Shown: positions 7,072-15,464 of the stretch, one piece after another | How the letters are laid out: the number at the start of each line of letters is the position of its first letter | Numbering within the stretch: the stretch's first letter is position 1 | Source: a virus | Reading direction: 5' to 3' (one strand) | DNA length: 48,107 nt | Virus record (IMG/VR): IMGVR_UViG_3300037460_000370 | Span: 1-48,107 of that record | Made by a program: the position numbers and the translations under genes | Notes under the pieces: model-generated | Seen by the model: only the letters and a program-made list of their open reading frames with translations | What the model was told of the DNA's origin: nothing | Database searches by the model: none

Positions 7072-7305
7072 ATGGATGCTGGTAAGCTGTATGTTACAGA
7101 GAGGCACCCGCTTTACGGAATGGAAAAGAGTTATAATAACAACATCAAATTAAGGGAACATATCTACAAACAGACAGAAGAGAGAAACCTGATATTTGTT
7201 GGGGGGCGTGACTGTCCAGAGTTGATGTATATCAAATTGGATGAACTGGCGAAGTTGATATCAGAACAAGTACACAATCAATTGAAAGGAGAAAACGATG
7301 TCTAA
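7072..7305 (+). CDS. Small hypothetical protein
   Basis: A 77-residue protein with GAGGGGGAG before ATG 7072. It contains IFVGGRDCPELMYIKLDELA followed by an amphipathic helix (KLISEQVHNQL). It overlaps the next gene by eight bases. It sits between the terminase subunits, where Mu-like phages often carry small unrelated proteins. No domain recognised. Confidence 0.7.
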   Translation: MDAGKLYVTERHPLYGMEKSYNNNIKLREHIYKQTEERNLIFVGGRDCPELMYIKLDELAKLISEQVHNQLKGENDV

Positions 7306-7492
7306 CATCGCAAAGCGTAAACAAGTGAAGATTAATTTCTGGCGGTTGTTGAGTAAGGCCGGGAGAATCAAGGATCTGGTTGAAACTATCATTGACCTGG
7401 TTGCGTATCTCAGGAACGCGTCTAAGGATCCGATACTTAAGGCTCTCGTTGACAAGCTCGACGAACAGATGGATGATATTTTGGGGAGGTGA
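7298..7492 (+). CDS. Small helical protein
   Basis: A 64-residue protein with AAAGGAG before ATG 7298. Basic N-terminus (KRKQVKINFWRLL), then two predicted helices (IKDLVETIIDLVAYLRNA and PILKALVDKLDEQMDDIL). Amphipathic rather than clearly membrane-spanning. The end of the gene supplies the GGGGAGG site for the following one. Function unknown. Confidence 0.68.
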   Translation: MSNIAKRKQVKINFWRLLSKAGRIKDLVETIIDLVAYLRNASKDPILKALVDKLDEQMDDILGR

Positions 7493-7494
7493 GT

Positions 7495-7737
7495 ATGGAT
7501 AAGAGAAGGAAGATATATGTGTTACCAGCCAGCAAGGCATTATATGTGTTCGGTCGTCGAAGTGGTATAACCAATATCCCAAAAAACTCTCAACTGGTTA
7601 CTGTGTACTATGAACACATGGCCGATTCTTTTCATTTAATCGTAGAATGTGAAGACTTTCCACCCGTCCCCGAAGGTGTATTATACGAAAGGGTAATATG
7701 TGAAGTCGAGATTGTAAAGCGCAGGGATACCAAGTAA
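7495..7737 (+). CDS. Small hypothetical protein upstream of terL
   Basis: An 80-residue protein. ATG 7495 is preferred over GTG 7489 because GGGGAGG lies at the right distance from it. The sequence alternates hydrophobic and polar residues (KIYVLPASKALYVFGRRSG, QLVTVYYEH, ERVICEVEIVKRR), so it is likely a small beta-rich protein. It ends one base before the large terminase start. No family recognised. Confidence 0.68.
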   Translation: MDKRRKIYVLPASKALYVFGRRSGITNIPKNSQLVTVYYEHMADSFHLIVECEDFPPVPEGVLYERVICEVEIVKRRDTK

Positions 7738-7738
7738 G

Positions 7739-9202
7739 ATGTCTGACTCAATCACCGTAGACGGCAGGGACTTAATAATCCCATTCACAGAACAGCAGAA
7801 CGAAGTGTTCTATGAGACTGTAGAGCGCTTCCTGTGTTTACCCAAAGGCCGACGCTTCGGAGCGACGAGCGGCTGCGCTGGTTTTTGTATTGATAACTTA
7901 CTTGATAATAAAAAAATCCTCTGGGTAGATACTATACAGACCAATCTTGACAAATACTTCTATCGTTATTTCATGCCTGTACTGAGACAAATCAAAACAG
8001 AGTACTGGGGATATCGGCAAGCGAAAGAGCTTCGTTTGCTAAATGGGTTTATCGATTTTAGGTCGGCAGAGAAACCACAGAACATTGAAGGTTTCGCATA
8101 CGACATAATCATAATCAATGAAGCTGGTATAGTTCTCAAAGGGCAAAAAGGACGCGACCTCTGGTATAATACAATCTATCCTATGATACTGGATTTTAAA
8201 GCTAGGGTTTACTTTGTGGGAACGCCGAAAGGTAAGAAAGCAAAGAAGGACGAGGCACCCGCAAAGACATCGCTGTATTATGAACTTGCTCTTAAGGGTG
8301 GACTTGAAGACCCGGAACATGACTGCCATTTAAAAACGAGTACTTACAAACCGAAAGATGATATTGAGGAATTGCTCGAAGATAAACGTGAGGCCGACGA
8401 CAAAGCTACCAAAGAGGCTTTACATAAGAAAGAACCGAACTGGAAAACGATTCAGGTTACTTCGTTCGACAACCCACTCCTTGATCCGATTGAGATAGAG
8501 GAAATGGAAGCGGACGTTCCCCGTGTGACAAGGGCACAGGAGATACATGGTAAATTCAAAGACATCGGAGACGAAGAGATATTTCACGAAGAGTGGTTCA
8601 GGATAGTGTATGAACTCCCACCGGACCATCTATGGTTGCGTAAAATAATATCATTTGACACAGCATTTAAGAAGGGTGCTGAGAATGATGACACAGCGGG
8701 AATCTGCGTTCTTGAAACGAAGAATTTTGAAACGGGTGGAGAGATAGCTAACTATTTTATAGTTGATTGTTTTTGTGAGAAGTTGGAGTTTCCGGAGCTT
8801 GTCAAGCGGGCAAAGGAATTTTATTTAAGGCATGAAAGACAATCACAGGTACATAGATTCTTAATAGAGGACAAAGCGACAGGTACGCCATTGATACAGA
8901 CATTTAAGCGTAGTGTAAACTTTCCGGTCAAAGATATCAACCCGATTACTGACAAAGTAAATAGAGCCGTTGCGATTACACCTACGTTTGAAGATAGGAA
9001 AGTCGCTTTGATGTATGGGTGGTGGAATGATATGTTAGTTGACCAGCTCTGTGATTTCAATGCAAAGCTGGACACACCTGATGATATAGTCGATGCGGTT
9101 TCACAGGCTTTTAATTATCTTAGAGATAGATCAATACCGTCCTCAACAGGCGCACATCGCAAACGTCAATATAAATCAAAAGTATTGAAAGGGTATGAAT
9201 AA
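7739..9202 (+). CDS. terL: Large terminase subunit, Mu gp28-like
   Basis: A 487-residue packaging motor and nuclease. The N-terminal ATPase has a variant Walker A, GRRFGATSG (37-45), and Walker B YDIIIINEAG with E128; the motif III-like FVGTPKGK follows near 159. The C-terminal RNaseH-like nuclease has acidic residues D307 (ISFDTAF), D378 (LIEDKATG) and D449/D452 (PDDIVDAV). Lack of the classical GKT loop is usual in the Mu gp28/Terminase_6-type group. Order after it (portal DUF935, morphogenesis protein, protease, capsid) is Mu-like. It ends overlapping the portal ATG by one base. Confidence 0.93.
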   Translation: MSDSITVDGRDLIIPFTEQQNEVFYETVERFLCLPKGRRFGATSGCAGFCIDNLLDNKKILWVDTIQTNLDKYFYRYFMPVLRQIKTEYWGYRQAKELRLLNGFIDFRSAEKPQNIEGFAYDIIIINEAGIVLKGQKGRDLWYNTIYPMILDFKARVYFVGTPKGKKAKKDEAPAKTSLYYELALKGGLEDPEHDCHLKTSTYKPKDDIEELLEDKREADDKATKEALHKKEPNWKTIQVTSFDNPLLDPIEIEEMEADVPRVTRAQEIHGKFKDIGDEEIFHEEWFRIVYELPPDHLWLRKIISFDTAFKKGAENDDTAGICVLETKNFETGGEIANYFIVDCFCEKLEFPELVKRAKEFYLRHERQSQVHRFLIEDKATGTPLIQTFKRSVNFPVKDINPITDKVNRAVAITPTFEDRKVALMYGWWNDMLVDQLCDFNAKLDTPDDIVDAVSQAFNYLRDRSIPSSTGAHRKRQYKSKVLKGYE

Positions 9203-10485
9203 TGAAACGAAGAAACAGGCGGTTTCAGAATTTGACTAACCAGGCACTCACGGCAATAGAGAAGCCTGCGACGCGGAAGGGGTTGACGAAAGAGATTGCA
9301 TCACGGGAATACACGATTGATTTTATGTCGGTCATTCTCGGAGGTCTCCCGAATCCAGATCCGATATTGAGGAAACTAGGAAGGGCGATAGATGTTTATG
9401 AAGACCTTGCCTTTGATTCCAGGGTTAGTGCGTGTGTCACATCTCGGAAGTCGGCTGTCAAGGCTATGGAGTGGGATTTGGTTGGAGAGGATGTCAACGA
9501 AGCGGATATTGATTTTCACAAGGAGTATATAAATAATTATAAGCTGGAAGACATATTCTCTGAAGTGCTTGACGCATGGATGTACGGGTACAAGCCGATG
9601 GAGATTATATGGGAAACTGACGGCGGGAAGATTATCCCTAGTAAATTTGTCGGCAAGCCTCCGCGCTGGTTTAAGTATGACGAAGACAATGAACTGAGAT
9701 TCTTGTCAATGGAAGACATGATATCAGGCGAGGAGTTGCCAGAGAACAAATTTATCATTGCCCGGAACGAAGCGACGTATGATAATCCGTATGGGAGAGC
9801 GGTTCTATCTGCATGCTATTGGCCGGTCACGTTCAGGAGAAATGGCATGAAGTTCTGGACAATCTTTGTTGAGAAATATGGAATGCCCTTTCTTCATGCG
9901 AAAGCGGAGGCGGGGGCGAAAGAAGAAAGAATAACAGAAATCGCAGATATGCTTGAAAATATGGTGCAGGATGCAATTGCGGTTACTCCTGAAGAATTTG
10001 AGGTCGAGCTGTTAGAGACAAGTAAAGGCAAGGGGGGTGAGCAGTCAGCGCATAAAACTTACATTGACACAATGAACGTCGAGATTGCAATGGCAATACT
10101 GGGAACGAATCTCACAACCGAGGTGAGTGGCGGTTCATTCGCTGCAACAAAGTCACACATGGAAGTTCGGGATGATATTGTCGAAGGTGACGCTAAGATT
10201 ATCGAAGGTGCATTCAGTGAGCTAATAAGGATTACGCATAATTTAAATATTGGTTCGAGCCGTCCGGCGCCTACGTTTAAGCTATTTGCAGAAGAGAAAG
10301 TAGAGGAAACGAGAGCGAAGCGGGACAAGGACATTCAGGATGCAGATAAGCGGGTTAAGCTTACGGCTGATTATTATAAACGGGCATACAACTTTACGGA
10401 TGACGACTTTGAGTTGATAGAGGTGCCTGAGGCGGTACCTGAGGCGGTACCGGTCGGCACTGGTGATGGAGGTAAGAATGACTGA
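9202..10485 (+). CDS. Portal protein, Mu gp29-like (DUF935)
   Basis: A 427-residue portal that forms the ring through which DNA enters the head. Recognisable features of the DUF935 family include the N-terminal DPILRKLGRAIDVYEDLAFD, SRVSACVTSRKSAVKAMEW, then the YGYKPMEIIW and KFIIARNEATYDNPYGRAVL stretches, and the FVEKYGMPFLHAK core. The C-terminus is acidic and has two nearly identical VPEA units (EVPEAVPEAVPVG), encoded by a repeat of GAGGCGGTACC. It follows terL directly, as in Mu. Confidence 0.93.
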   Translation: MKRRNRRFQNLTNQALTAIEKPATRKGLTKEIASREYTIDFMSVILGGLPNPDPILRKLGRAIDVYEDLAFDSRVSACVTSRKSAVKAMEWDLVGEDVNEADIDFHKEYINNYKLEDIFSEVLDAWMYGYKPMEIIWETDGGKIIPSKFVGKPPRWFKYDEDNELRFLSMEDMISGEELPENKFIIARNEATYDNPYGRAVLSACYWPVTFRRNGMKFWTIFVEKYGMPFLHAKAEAGAKEERITEIADMLENMVQDAIAVTPEEFEVELLETSKGKGGEQSAHKTYIDTMNVEIAMAILGTNLTTEVSGGSFAATKSHMEVRDDIVEGDAKIIEGAFSELIRITHNLNIGSSRPAPTFKLFAEEKVEETRAKRDKDIQDADKRVKLTADYYKRAYNFTDDDFELIEVPEAVPEAVPVGTGDGGKND

Positions 10486-10690
10486 TAAAGATACGTGGAA
10501 CGAATGGAGTAAGTACGTACTTGAAGAATTGAAGAGAATAAACGGTTGCTATGTTGAGATAGATAAGAAGGTTGACAAGATAAGCATAGACATTGCAACG
10601 CTTAAAGTGAAAGCTGGTATCTGGGGATTAATTGGAGGCGCGGTACCGGTATTAATCGGATTTGGTATATTGTTATTAAAGGGGGTTTGA
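10478..10690 (+). CDS. Small membrane protein, holin-accessory (XhlA) type
   Basis: A 70-residue protein. ATG 10478 is preferred to GTG 10463 because GGAGG (10468-10472) precedes it. The soluble N-terminus forms a heptad-spaced helix (EIDKKVDKISIDIATLKVKA), followed by one C-terminal membrane segment (WGLIGGAVPVLIGFGILLL). This arrangement is that of XhlA-like proteins that help holins, and also of small phage membrane proteins next to portals. It overlaps the end of the portal gene. A role in lysis is plausible because no endolysin or classical holin is recognised elsewhere. Confidence 0.65.
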   Translation: MTDKDTWNEWSKYVLEELKRINGCYVEIDKKVDKISIDIATLKVKAGIWGLIGGAVPVLIGFGILLLKGV

Positions 10691-10691
10691 T

Positions 10692-10856
10692 ATGGCGGCA
10701 GGGATTGAATGTCCGAAATGTCACAGTGAGAATGTTAATATAACTGACAGGGCAATACGTTGTATGAATCCAGAATGTGGGTATGTGGTCCTTGTAGAAT
10801 TAACTCAACGCGGTTCTCCCCAGGATGTTGAACCTTCACTTGATGCGAGGTGTTAG
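10692..10856 (+). CDS. Short zinc-ribbon protein (Com-like position)
   Basis: A 54-residue protein starting at ATG 10692, one base after the previous stop. It has CPKCHSENV near the N-terminus and CMNPECGYVV 14 residues later, a zinc-ribbon layout of two Cys pairs joined by a beta hairpin. Its end overlaps the GTG start of the next gene. Too short for most gene finders but well supported by spacing. Mu Com is a similarly small zinc-binding translational regulator, but the sequence does not allow that identification. Function unknown. Confidence 0.68.
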   Translation: MAAGIECPKCHSENVNITDRAIRCMNPECGYVVLVELTQRGSPQDVEPSLDARC

Positions 10857-11266
10857 TGATAATACGGACGAAAGTTAACCAGGCAGCGGCACGGCATCGC
10901 TTGCGTATATTGATGAGAGCTATTAATACGTTGCCCTGGCGTCAAGCCGGTGGAGTGGTAAAGGAATCGGTTCAGGAAAATTTTATCATTGGAGGCTCAC
11001 CGTCTTACGGTGGAAAATGGAAACCGAGAAAAGTAGATCAACTGTGGCCGATACTGCGAAAATCAGACACCCTCATGAACTCAATTTATGTTGAACCTGT
11101 ACCGAACGGGGTAGCGATCGGAACGCGAGTCCCATACCAGGCAGTGCATAATTTTGGCTATCCCGCAAGAAATATCACACAGAGAAAATATTTATTTGCT
11201 AAGAATAAAGATATCATAACTATAAATGCGATGTTCAAAAAGCACTTGCGAAAGTCAAGGGCATGA
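10850..11266 (+). CDS. Virion morphogenesis protein, Mu gpG-like
   Basis: A 138-residue protein of the phage virion morphogenesis family (Mu G, P2 S), which helps complete tails or join heads and tails. Family features seen are the front helix ending in a NTLPWRQAGGVVKESVQENF stretch, GGSPSYGGKWKPRK, the LRKSDTLMNSI helix, then GTRVPYQAVHNFGYP and the basic end RKYLFAKNKD. Start GTG 10850 overlaps the preceding stop; GTG 10856 is a possible alternative. The position after the portal agrees with Mu. Confidence 0.85.
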   Translation: MLVIIRTKVNQAAARHRLRILMRAINTLPWRQAGGVVKESVQENFIIGGSPSYGGKWKPRKVDQLWPILRKSDTLMNSIYVEPVPNGVAIGTRVPYQAVHNFGYPARNITQRKYLFAKNKDIITINAMFKKHLRKSRA

Positions 11267-11375
11267 AAAAAATAGAATTATTTTATGAGTTTTGTATTAT
11301 ATTTAGGTTATTAATCGGAATTTAAAACCAAGAAGCGAAGGTTTATAAATGGCCTGCAATTAAAGCATGTACCAC

Positions 11376-11412
11376 GTGGAAAGCTCCCTTGTGAAAACAG
11401 GGGAGCTATCAT
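11376..11412 (+). other. Hairpin in the leader of the protease gene
   Basis: AGCTCCC (11382-11388) and GGGAGCT (11401-11407) form a 7-bp stem with a 12-base loop, in a 164-base gap between genes. No T run follows, so it is not a typical terminator. It lies about 25 bases before ATG 11431 and could influence translation or RNA processing. Nothing else is visible in the gap. Confidence 0.5.
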
Positions 11413-11430
11413 TATTTAGGGGCTTAACAA

Positions 11431-13023
11431 ATGCCATACCTCGGAGAACATTCCGCGAATCTAATCAGTGTCACTACGGAACATACCCGCGTTAACCGGA
11501 CCAAAGGCTCAGGAAACCGCAAAGTACAAGGTGTCATAATCCCGGAGAATATATCCGTAATATGGTTTGTTCAATCGAAAGATAATAAAGAGACTCTCAT
11601 TCCGCAAGCTCTCCGATTCCAGGAAAAAGAATGGACACCTGTTTCAACTGCAAGCTGGTTAAACAGGCATAAAGTAAAACACAGCGAACTCGAATTAGCT
11701 ACCCCCTCAAAGAGATCGGAAGAGAATCCAGTCCCATGCTATACGCACTATCTTGACAAGACTAAAAAGCAACTGGATATAATACTTCATGACGAGATAG
11801 GTTTCTGGGGAATGCAATCGAAGGAATTTCATAAATTGCTATTAGACAACAAAGATGTATCTGTAATCTCTATTGATATAAACAGTCCAGGGGGATCGGT
11901 CTTTGATGGTTTTTCAATATACAACGCATTGAAATCTCACAGGTCGGAGGTGAGAGTCAAAGTCTCCGGGGTAGCCGCTTCGATAGCGTCAGTTATCGCT
12001 ATGGCCGGAGACATTATTGAAATGCCTGAAACGTCAATGATGATGATGCACAAGCCCTTCATTGACGGTATCTTTGGTGCTGATTCGATTAAATTGAGAA
12101 AGCAAGCCGAAGCGCTTGATAAAATGGAAAAAAGTATTATATTAGCATATAAGACACGTTTAGGGAAAACCAACAAAGAAATTGAAGGCATGCTCGCAGA
12201 AACCACCTGGCTATCTGCAAATGAAGCGCACGAGTTAGGGCTTGCCGACCTGGTAACTGAGGAAGGGGACGTGCTTGATTGTTTCGACTTTAACAATTAC
12301 GAATATGGAGAGATACCAGAAACCGTGATGAATCTCTATGACATTGAACGCAATGATAACATAGAGGAATATACAGAGCCGACAAACGGCAAAACTGAAA
12401 TAAGCAAATTAATTGATGTTATCAAGAAAATGTTAAACTCTAAAAAGGAGAGTGACACAATGGCAGATAAAGAGCTGGAACAAGAAGTCAAGGATCTCAA
12501 GGCGAAAAACGAAAAGTTGCAGGGAAGCGTTGAGAAGTTGACTGATACAAATAATACTCTTACGACCACCGTTCAGAACCAACTTGCATCTGCGGAAACG
12601 TCAGCAGTCGAAGGTCGCAAGGTTGATTTTAAGTCGTTCTGTGACAAACTCGTAGGCGAAGGCAAAATAAGACCTGCCGACGTTGATACCCATGTGGATA
12701 CGATGGAAGAGAAGTATCAAAAGGATAAAGAAGGCCACAAGGACGGCAAGACAGAGACTCCGAAAGTTGACACATACAAAACGATGTTGTCAGAACTCCC
12801 GAAGTCACTCATTGTTGGTGACAAACACGTTGCCGACAAACACAAGCGGGGAGACGGTCAGAATAACCAGGGTACAGTTGATCCGGTTGACGTCGCAGCA
12901 AAAAAATTGTTGTCTGAAATGAATAAGGCCGGAACACCGATTACATACTCGCAGGCTGTTAGCCAGGCGTGTCAGGAAGACCCATCGCTTTACGATGCTG
13001 CGAACCAAACAATTGAACAGTAA
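11431..13023 (+). CDS. Head maturation protease (ClpP/S14 type) fused to scaffold
   Basis: A 530-residue protein with three parts. Residues 1-100 contain PQALRFQEKEWTPVSTASWL, a stretch common in front of phage proteases. Residues about 105-280 are a ClpP-like serine protease: catalytic S184 in GVAASIASVIAMAGD, H207 in MMMMHKP and D273 in ELGLADLV. From about 344 on it is a charged coiled-coil scaffold (EQEVKDLKAKNEKLQGSVEK) that directs capsid assembly and is then cleaved. A second in-frame start at 12460 with its own ribosome binding site should give the scaffold alone, as in the Mu I/Z and lambda C/Nu3 gene pairs. Confidence 0.9.
   Translation: MPYLGEHSANLISVTTEHTRVNRTKGSGNRKVQGVIIPENISVIWFVQSKDNKETLIPQALRFQEKEWTPVSTASWLNRHKVKHSELELATPSKRSEENPVPCYTHYLDKTKKQLDIILHDEIGFWGMQSKEFHKLLLDNKDVSVISIDINSPGGSVFDGFSIYNALKSHRSEVRVKVSGVAASIASVIAMAGDIIEMPETSMMMMHKPFIDGIFGADSIKLRKQAEALDKMEKSIILAYKTRLGKTNKEIEGMLAETTWLSANEAHELGLADLVTEEGDVLDCFDFNNYEYGEIPETVMNLYDIERNDNIEEYTEPTNGKTEISKLIDVIKKMLNSKKESDTMADKELEQEVKDLKAKNEKLQGSVEKLTDTNNTLTTTVQNQLASAETSAVEGRKVDFKSFCDKLVGEGKIRPADVDTHVDTMEEKYQKDKEGHKDGKTETPKVDTYKTMLSELPKSLIVGDKHVADKHKRGDGQNNQGTVDPVDVAAKKLLSEMNKAGTPITYSQAVSQACQEDPSLYDAANQTIEQ
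12460..13023 (+). CDS. Nested scaffold protein (internal start in the protease gene)
   Basis: AAAAAGGAGAG (about 12442-12452) lies eight bases before an in-frame ATG at 12460, codon 344 of the protease gene. The product would be 187 residues: MADKELEQEVKDLKAKNEK and the rest of the coiled coil, with a low-complexity middle and a helical C-terminus (AVSQACQEDPSLYDAANQTI) that may contact the capsid protein. Nested scaffold starts are an established feature of Mu and lambda-like phages; here it is inferred from the start signal. Confidence 0.65.
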   Translation: MADKELEQEVKDLKAKNEKLQGSVEKLTDTNNTLTTTVQNQLASAETSAVEGRKVDFKSFCDKLVGEGKIRPADVDTHVDTMEEKYQKDKEGHKDGKTETPKVDTYKTMLSELPKSLIVGDKHVADKHKRGDGQNNQGTVDPVDVAAKKLLSEMNKAGTPITYSQAVSQACQEDPSLYDAANQTIEQ

Positions 13024-13057
13024 TTATTTATTCACATAATAAACAGGAGTAAAAAAC

Positions 13058-13912
13058 ATGGCTTCAATTCAGGATGGTGATTACAGATCGAAACCTGCGG
13101 GGGAGGATTTGACTGGCTCGCAATATCTTTTTGTAACAATTGAAAGTGACAACGCTCTTGACCTTGCTGACAATATTACCGATAAAATACTCGGAGTATT
13201 GCAGAATGCTCCTAATACCGGGCAGGAAGCAAATGTCAAGGTTAACAATATGACGAAGGTTGTTTCGAAGGAAGCGCTTGCGGTCGGTGATTATGTTGGT
13301 CCTGCTACTGACGGTAAGGCACAGATTGCCGTAGCCAGTCAGTACGCCTGCGGTTTCGTAACAAAGGCAACCGGTGCAGAGGATGACCTCGCTGAAATTG
13401 AACTCTTCAGAACTGCTGATGATTTACAGGGGGCAGAGACATTGCAGTCGTTGACGGTTACCGGAGTCGTGACACTTGCGTCTGCGTTAATGACATTCCC
13501 TGATGCTGTCAATATCGTTTGTCATACTACGTCAGGCACAAAATTCGGAACTGATCCCAGTCAAAAAATCGGTTTATGGGATGCGACGCCGGTTGTTCAG
13601 CCGACGCATAATGCAGATCCGACGGCACAGGCAGCAATGACCGGTGCCGATCCTGGAGCGCCAACCGGAGTCGTTATCGGTGATACTAATTCTGTTCAAA
13701 ATACCGGGTGGGGAGCAACTGCCGAGGCTGACGCTGATAAAATCCATACAAACATTGACGCGCTTGTCGTTGATGTCGCCGCGCTTCGTGTATCGGTTCT
13801 CGCTCTCATAGCCGATGTCGGAGAACTTGACGGAGCGGTTGACAATAACAAAGCAGCTATCGACGCATTGAACGCAGATGCAGCAGCTACCGGACTTTCG
13901 GCAGCTTCGTAA
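13058..13912 (+). CDS. Capsid decoration protein (DUF2190-like) with coiled-coil tail
   Basis: A 284-residue protein. Residues 1-125 match the DUF2190 type of small head protein that sits between scaffold and capsid genes (SQYLFVTIESDNALDLADNI, ILGVLQNAPNTGQEANV, a VGDYVGPATDGKAQIA turn). The remainder is Ala/Asp-rich; residues from about 215 (ADADKIHTNIDALVVDVAAL) have hydrophobic residues at heptad spacing and should form a trimeric coil. Usual decoration proteins stop near 110 residues, so the extension may be a head fibre. GGAGT precedes ATG 13058. Confidence 0.72.
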   Translation: MASIQDGDYRSKPAGEDLTGSQYLFVTIESDNALDLADNITDKILGVLQNAPNTGQEANVKVNNMTKVVSKEALAVGDYVGPATDGKAQIAVASQYACGFVTKATGAEDDLAEIELFRTADDLQGAETLQSLTVTGVVTLASALMTFPDAVNIVCHTTSGTKFGTDPSQKIGLWDATPVVQPTHNADPTAQAAMTGADPGAPTGVVIGDTNSVQNTGWGATAEADADKIHTNIDALVVDVAALRVSVLALIADVGELDGAVDNNKAAIDALNADAAATGLSAAS

Positions 13913-13953
13913 ACAATTAACTGAAACATAAATTTAAACGAGGAGAATAAAAC

Positions 13954-14955
13954 ATGACAATAGCGAATCCAGCAAGTTTAATTGTGCGAGGCGCTTTACA
14001 GAACGTAAGTATTGCCTATCGAAACCTTGGCTATGTTGCTGACGAGGTGTTCCCTATTATTGATGGAGTCCATAAGCAGGCGAAAGTTGCAAAGGATGTC
14101 AAGGGGGCATGGTATCGGGATGAGGCACAGGTAAGAGCGCCCGGAGGAGTTGCACCGATTATCGAGGTTCGGATAACGACCACAAATCTTAATCCGATTA
14201 ACTATGCCGCTGCTGCAATGGTCACAGATGAAGAAAGGCAGATGGCAAGAGAACCGGGATCATTACCGATTCAACCGGACATTGACACAATAGAGTTGAT
14301 ATCTGACAAGCTCGATCTTAAGCGCGAAATAAGAACAGCTGCCGTTATACAAGCTGCATCGTGGAGCGCTCAATCTGCCGGTGGAGTAGACGCTGAAGGT
14401 GGGTGGGGACATGGTACTGCTTCGAGTGATACGTTTCTTGCCGATATCAGAACCGGGAGAGATACCATTCTTGCCAATACCGGCGTATTGGTAAACAGTT
14501 TATTTCTGGACTGGCCTGCATGGAGCGCCTTACAGGTAGCGCCCGCATTGCTTGCACTCATGAACCCGCGCGAATTAAGCGCTGACGCACTTGTCACGCT
14601 TAGTGCGTTGAAGTCTTTGATTAATATTGAAAATATTATCATAGGCGCGGCTGTAAAAAATACTGACGAAGAGGTAATCGCAGATACTTTTACGAGCCAG
14701 TGGATATGGGCAAATGCATCAGCTCCAACTAAAGGCATGGGCTTTTTGTATTACAAACCACCTCGCGCTGGACTCAAAATTCCGTCAGCCGGATATCAAT
14801 ATCGGCTTAAAAAGATTAACGGGCAATCTCGATTGTCAACGACATGGCGGGAAAACGCTCGTCATTCAGATATGTATGATACCGAGGAAGACGTCGACAT
14901 CGCAGCAGTCGGCGCTGACCTTGGCTATCTGTGGAAAGATACCGCTCTTACCTAA
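13954..14955 (+). CDS. Major capsid protein
   Basis: A 333-residue protein that forms the head shell, probably with the HK97 fold. The position after the decoration protein, the strong GAGGAG start and a dedicated terminator after it support high expression. Sequence features fitting this group are NPASLIVRGALQNVSIAYRN and EVFPIIDGVHKQAKVAK at the front, the central ADIRTGRDTILANTG and LFLDWPAWSALQ stretches, and the end with ARHSDMYDTEEDVDI. No cleaved N-terminal propeptide is obvious. Related to Mu gpT only by position. Confidence 0.83.
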   Translation: MTIANPASLIVRGALQNVSIAYRNLGYVADEVFPIIDGVHKQAKVAKDVKGAWYRDEAQVRAPGGVAPIIEVRITTTNLNPINYAAAAMVTDEERQMAREPGSLPIQPDIDTIELISDKLDLKREIRTAAVIQAASWSAQSAGGVDAEGGWGHGTASSDTFLADIRTGRDTILANTGVLVNSLFLDWPAWSALQVAPALLALMNPRELSADALVTLSALKSLINIENIIIGAAVKNTDEEVIADTFTSQWIWANASAPTKGMGFLYYKPPRAGLKIPSAGYQYRLKKINGQSRLSTTWRENARHSDMYDTEEDVDIAAVGADLGYLWKDTALT

Positions 14956-14989
14956 CGGCGGCTTGTTCATATTACTTCCTAACAGTGAA

Positions 14990-15020
14990 AGGCCAGGTCT
15001 CACACGGCCTGGCTTTTTTT
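14990..15020 (+). terminator. Rho-independent terminator after the capsid gene
   Basis: GCCAGG (14992-14997) and CCTGGC (15008-15013) form a GC stem with a 10-base loop followed directly by seven T (15014-15020). A partial stop here would set capsid mRNA above the downstream tail genes. Confidence 0.8.
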
Positions 15021-15035
15021 AAATAAGGTTGATGA

Positions 15036-15464
15036 ATGGCATATACGACACTAGCAAACATTAAAAAATACATGCCTGCAAAGCAGATTGAGCAGTTGAC
15101 CGATGATTATGGTACGGGTTCGATTGTTCAGGAGATTGCTGATGACGTTATTGCACAGTCACGGAAAACTATTGACGCAAGCATGAAAGGCCGATACCCC
15201 GATGATATTGAGGATGTCGATTTACCTGCAATGATAGTTGATCTGGCAACGCGGTTATCTGTTTATTATTTATTCCGCCGTAAGTTGCAAACGACTTTAC
15301 CGGAGGCAATTGCAAGGGATCATAAAGATTGCATGATTACTTTGAAAGATATACAATCCGGAAAAATAACACCTTTCCCTACGGCAGACGAGCCGACAAT
15401 AATTAAAACAAACAAGGAATCAACAGACAGGATATACGATAGTACATTATGGGCGACATATTAG
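15036..15464 (+). CDS. Head-tail connector, Mu gp36-like (DUF1320)
   Basis: A 142-residue protein of the DUF1320 family, thought to join the head neck to the tail. Features are the front AYTTLANIKKYMPAKQIEQL, the IAQSRKTIDASMKGRYPDDI turn and the LATRLSVYYLFRRKL helix. The position after the capsid protein and before the gp37-like protein is the Mu order. The end overlaps the next gene by 16 bases. Confidence 0.85.
   Translation: MAYTTLANIKKYMPAKQIEQLTDDYGTGSIVQEIADDVIAQSRKTIDASMKGRYPDDIEDVDLPAMIVDLATRLSVYYLFRRKLQTTLPEAIARDHKDCMITLKDIQSGKITPFPTADEPTIIKTNKESTDRIYDSTLWATY

Noticed and set aside
10250-10270. tRNA-like TTCGAGCC motif
   Set aside because: It lies inside the portal gene and no cloverleaf can be drawn around it. 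I found no tRNA gene in the window.
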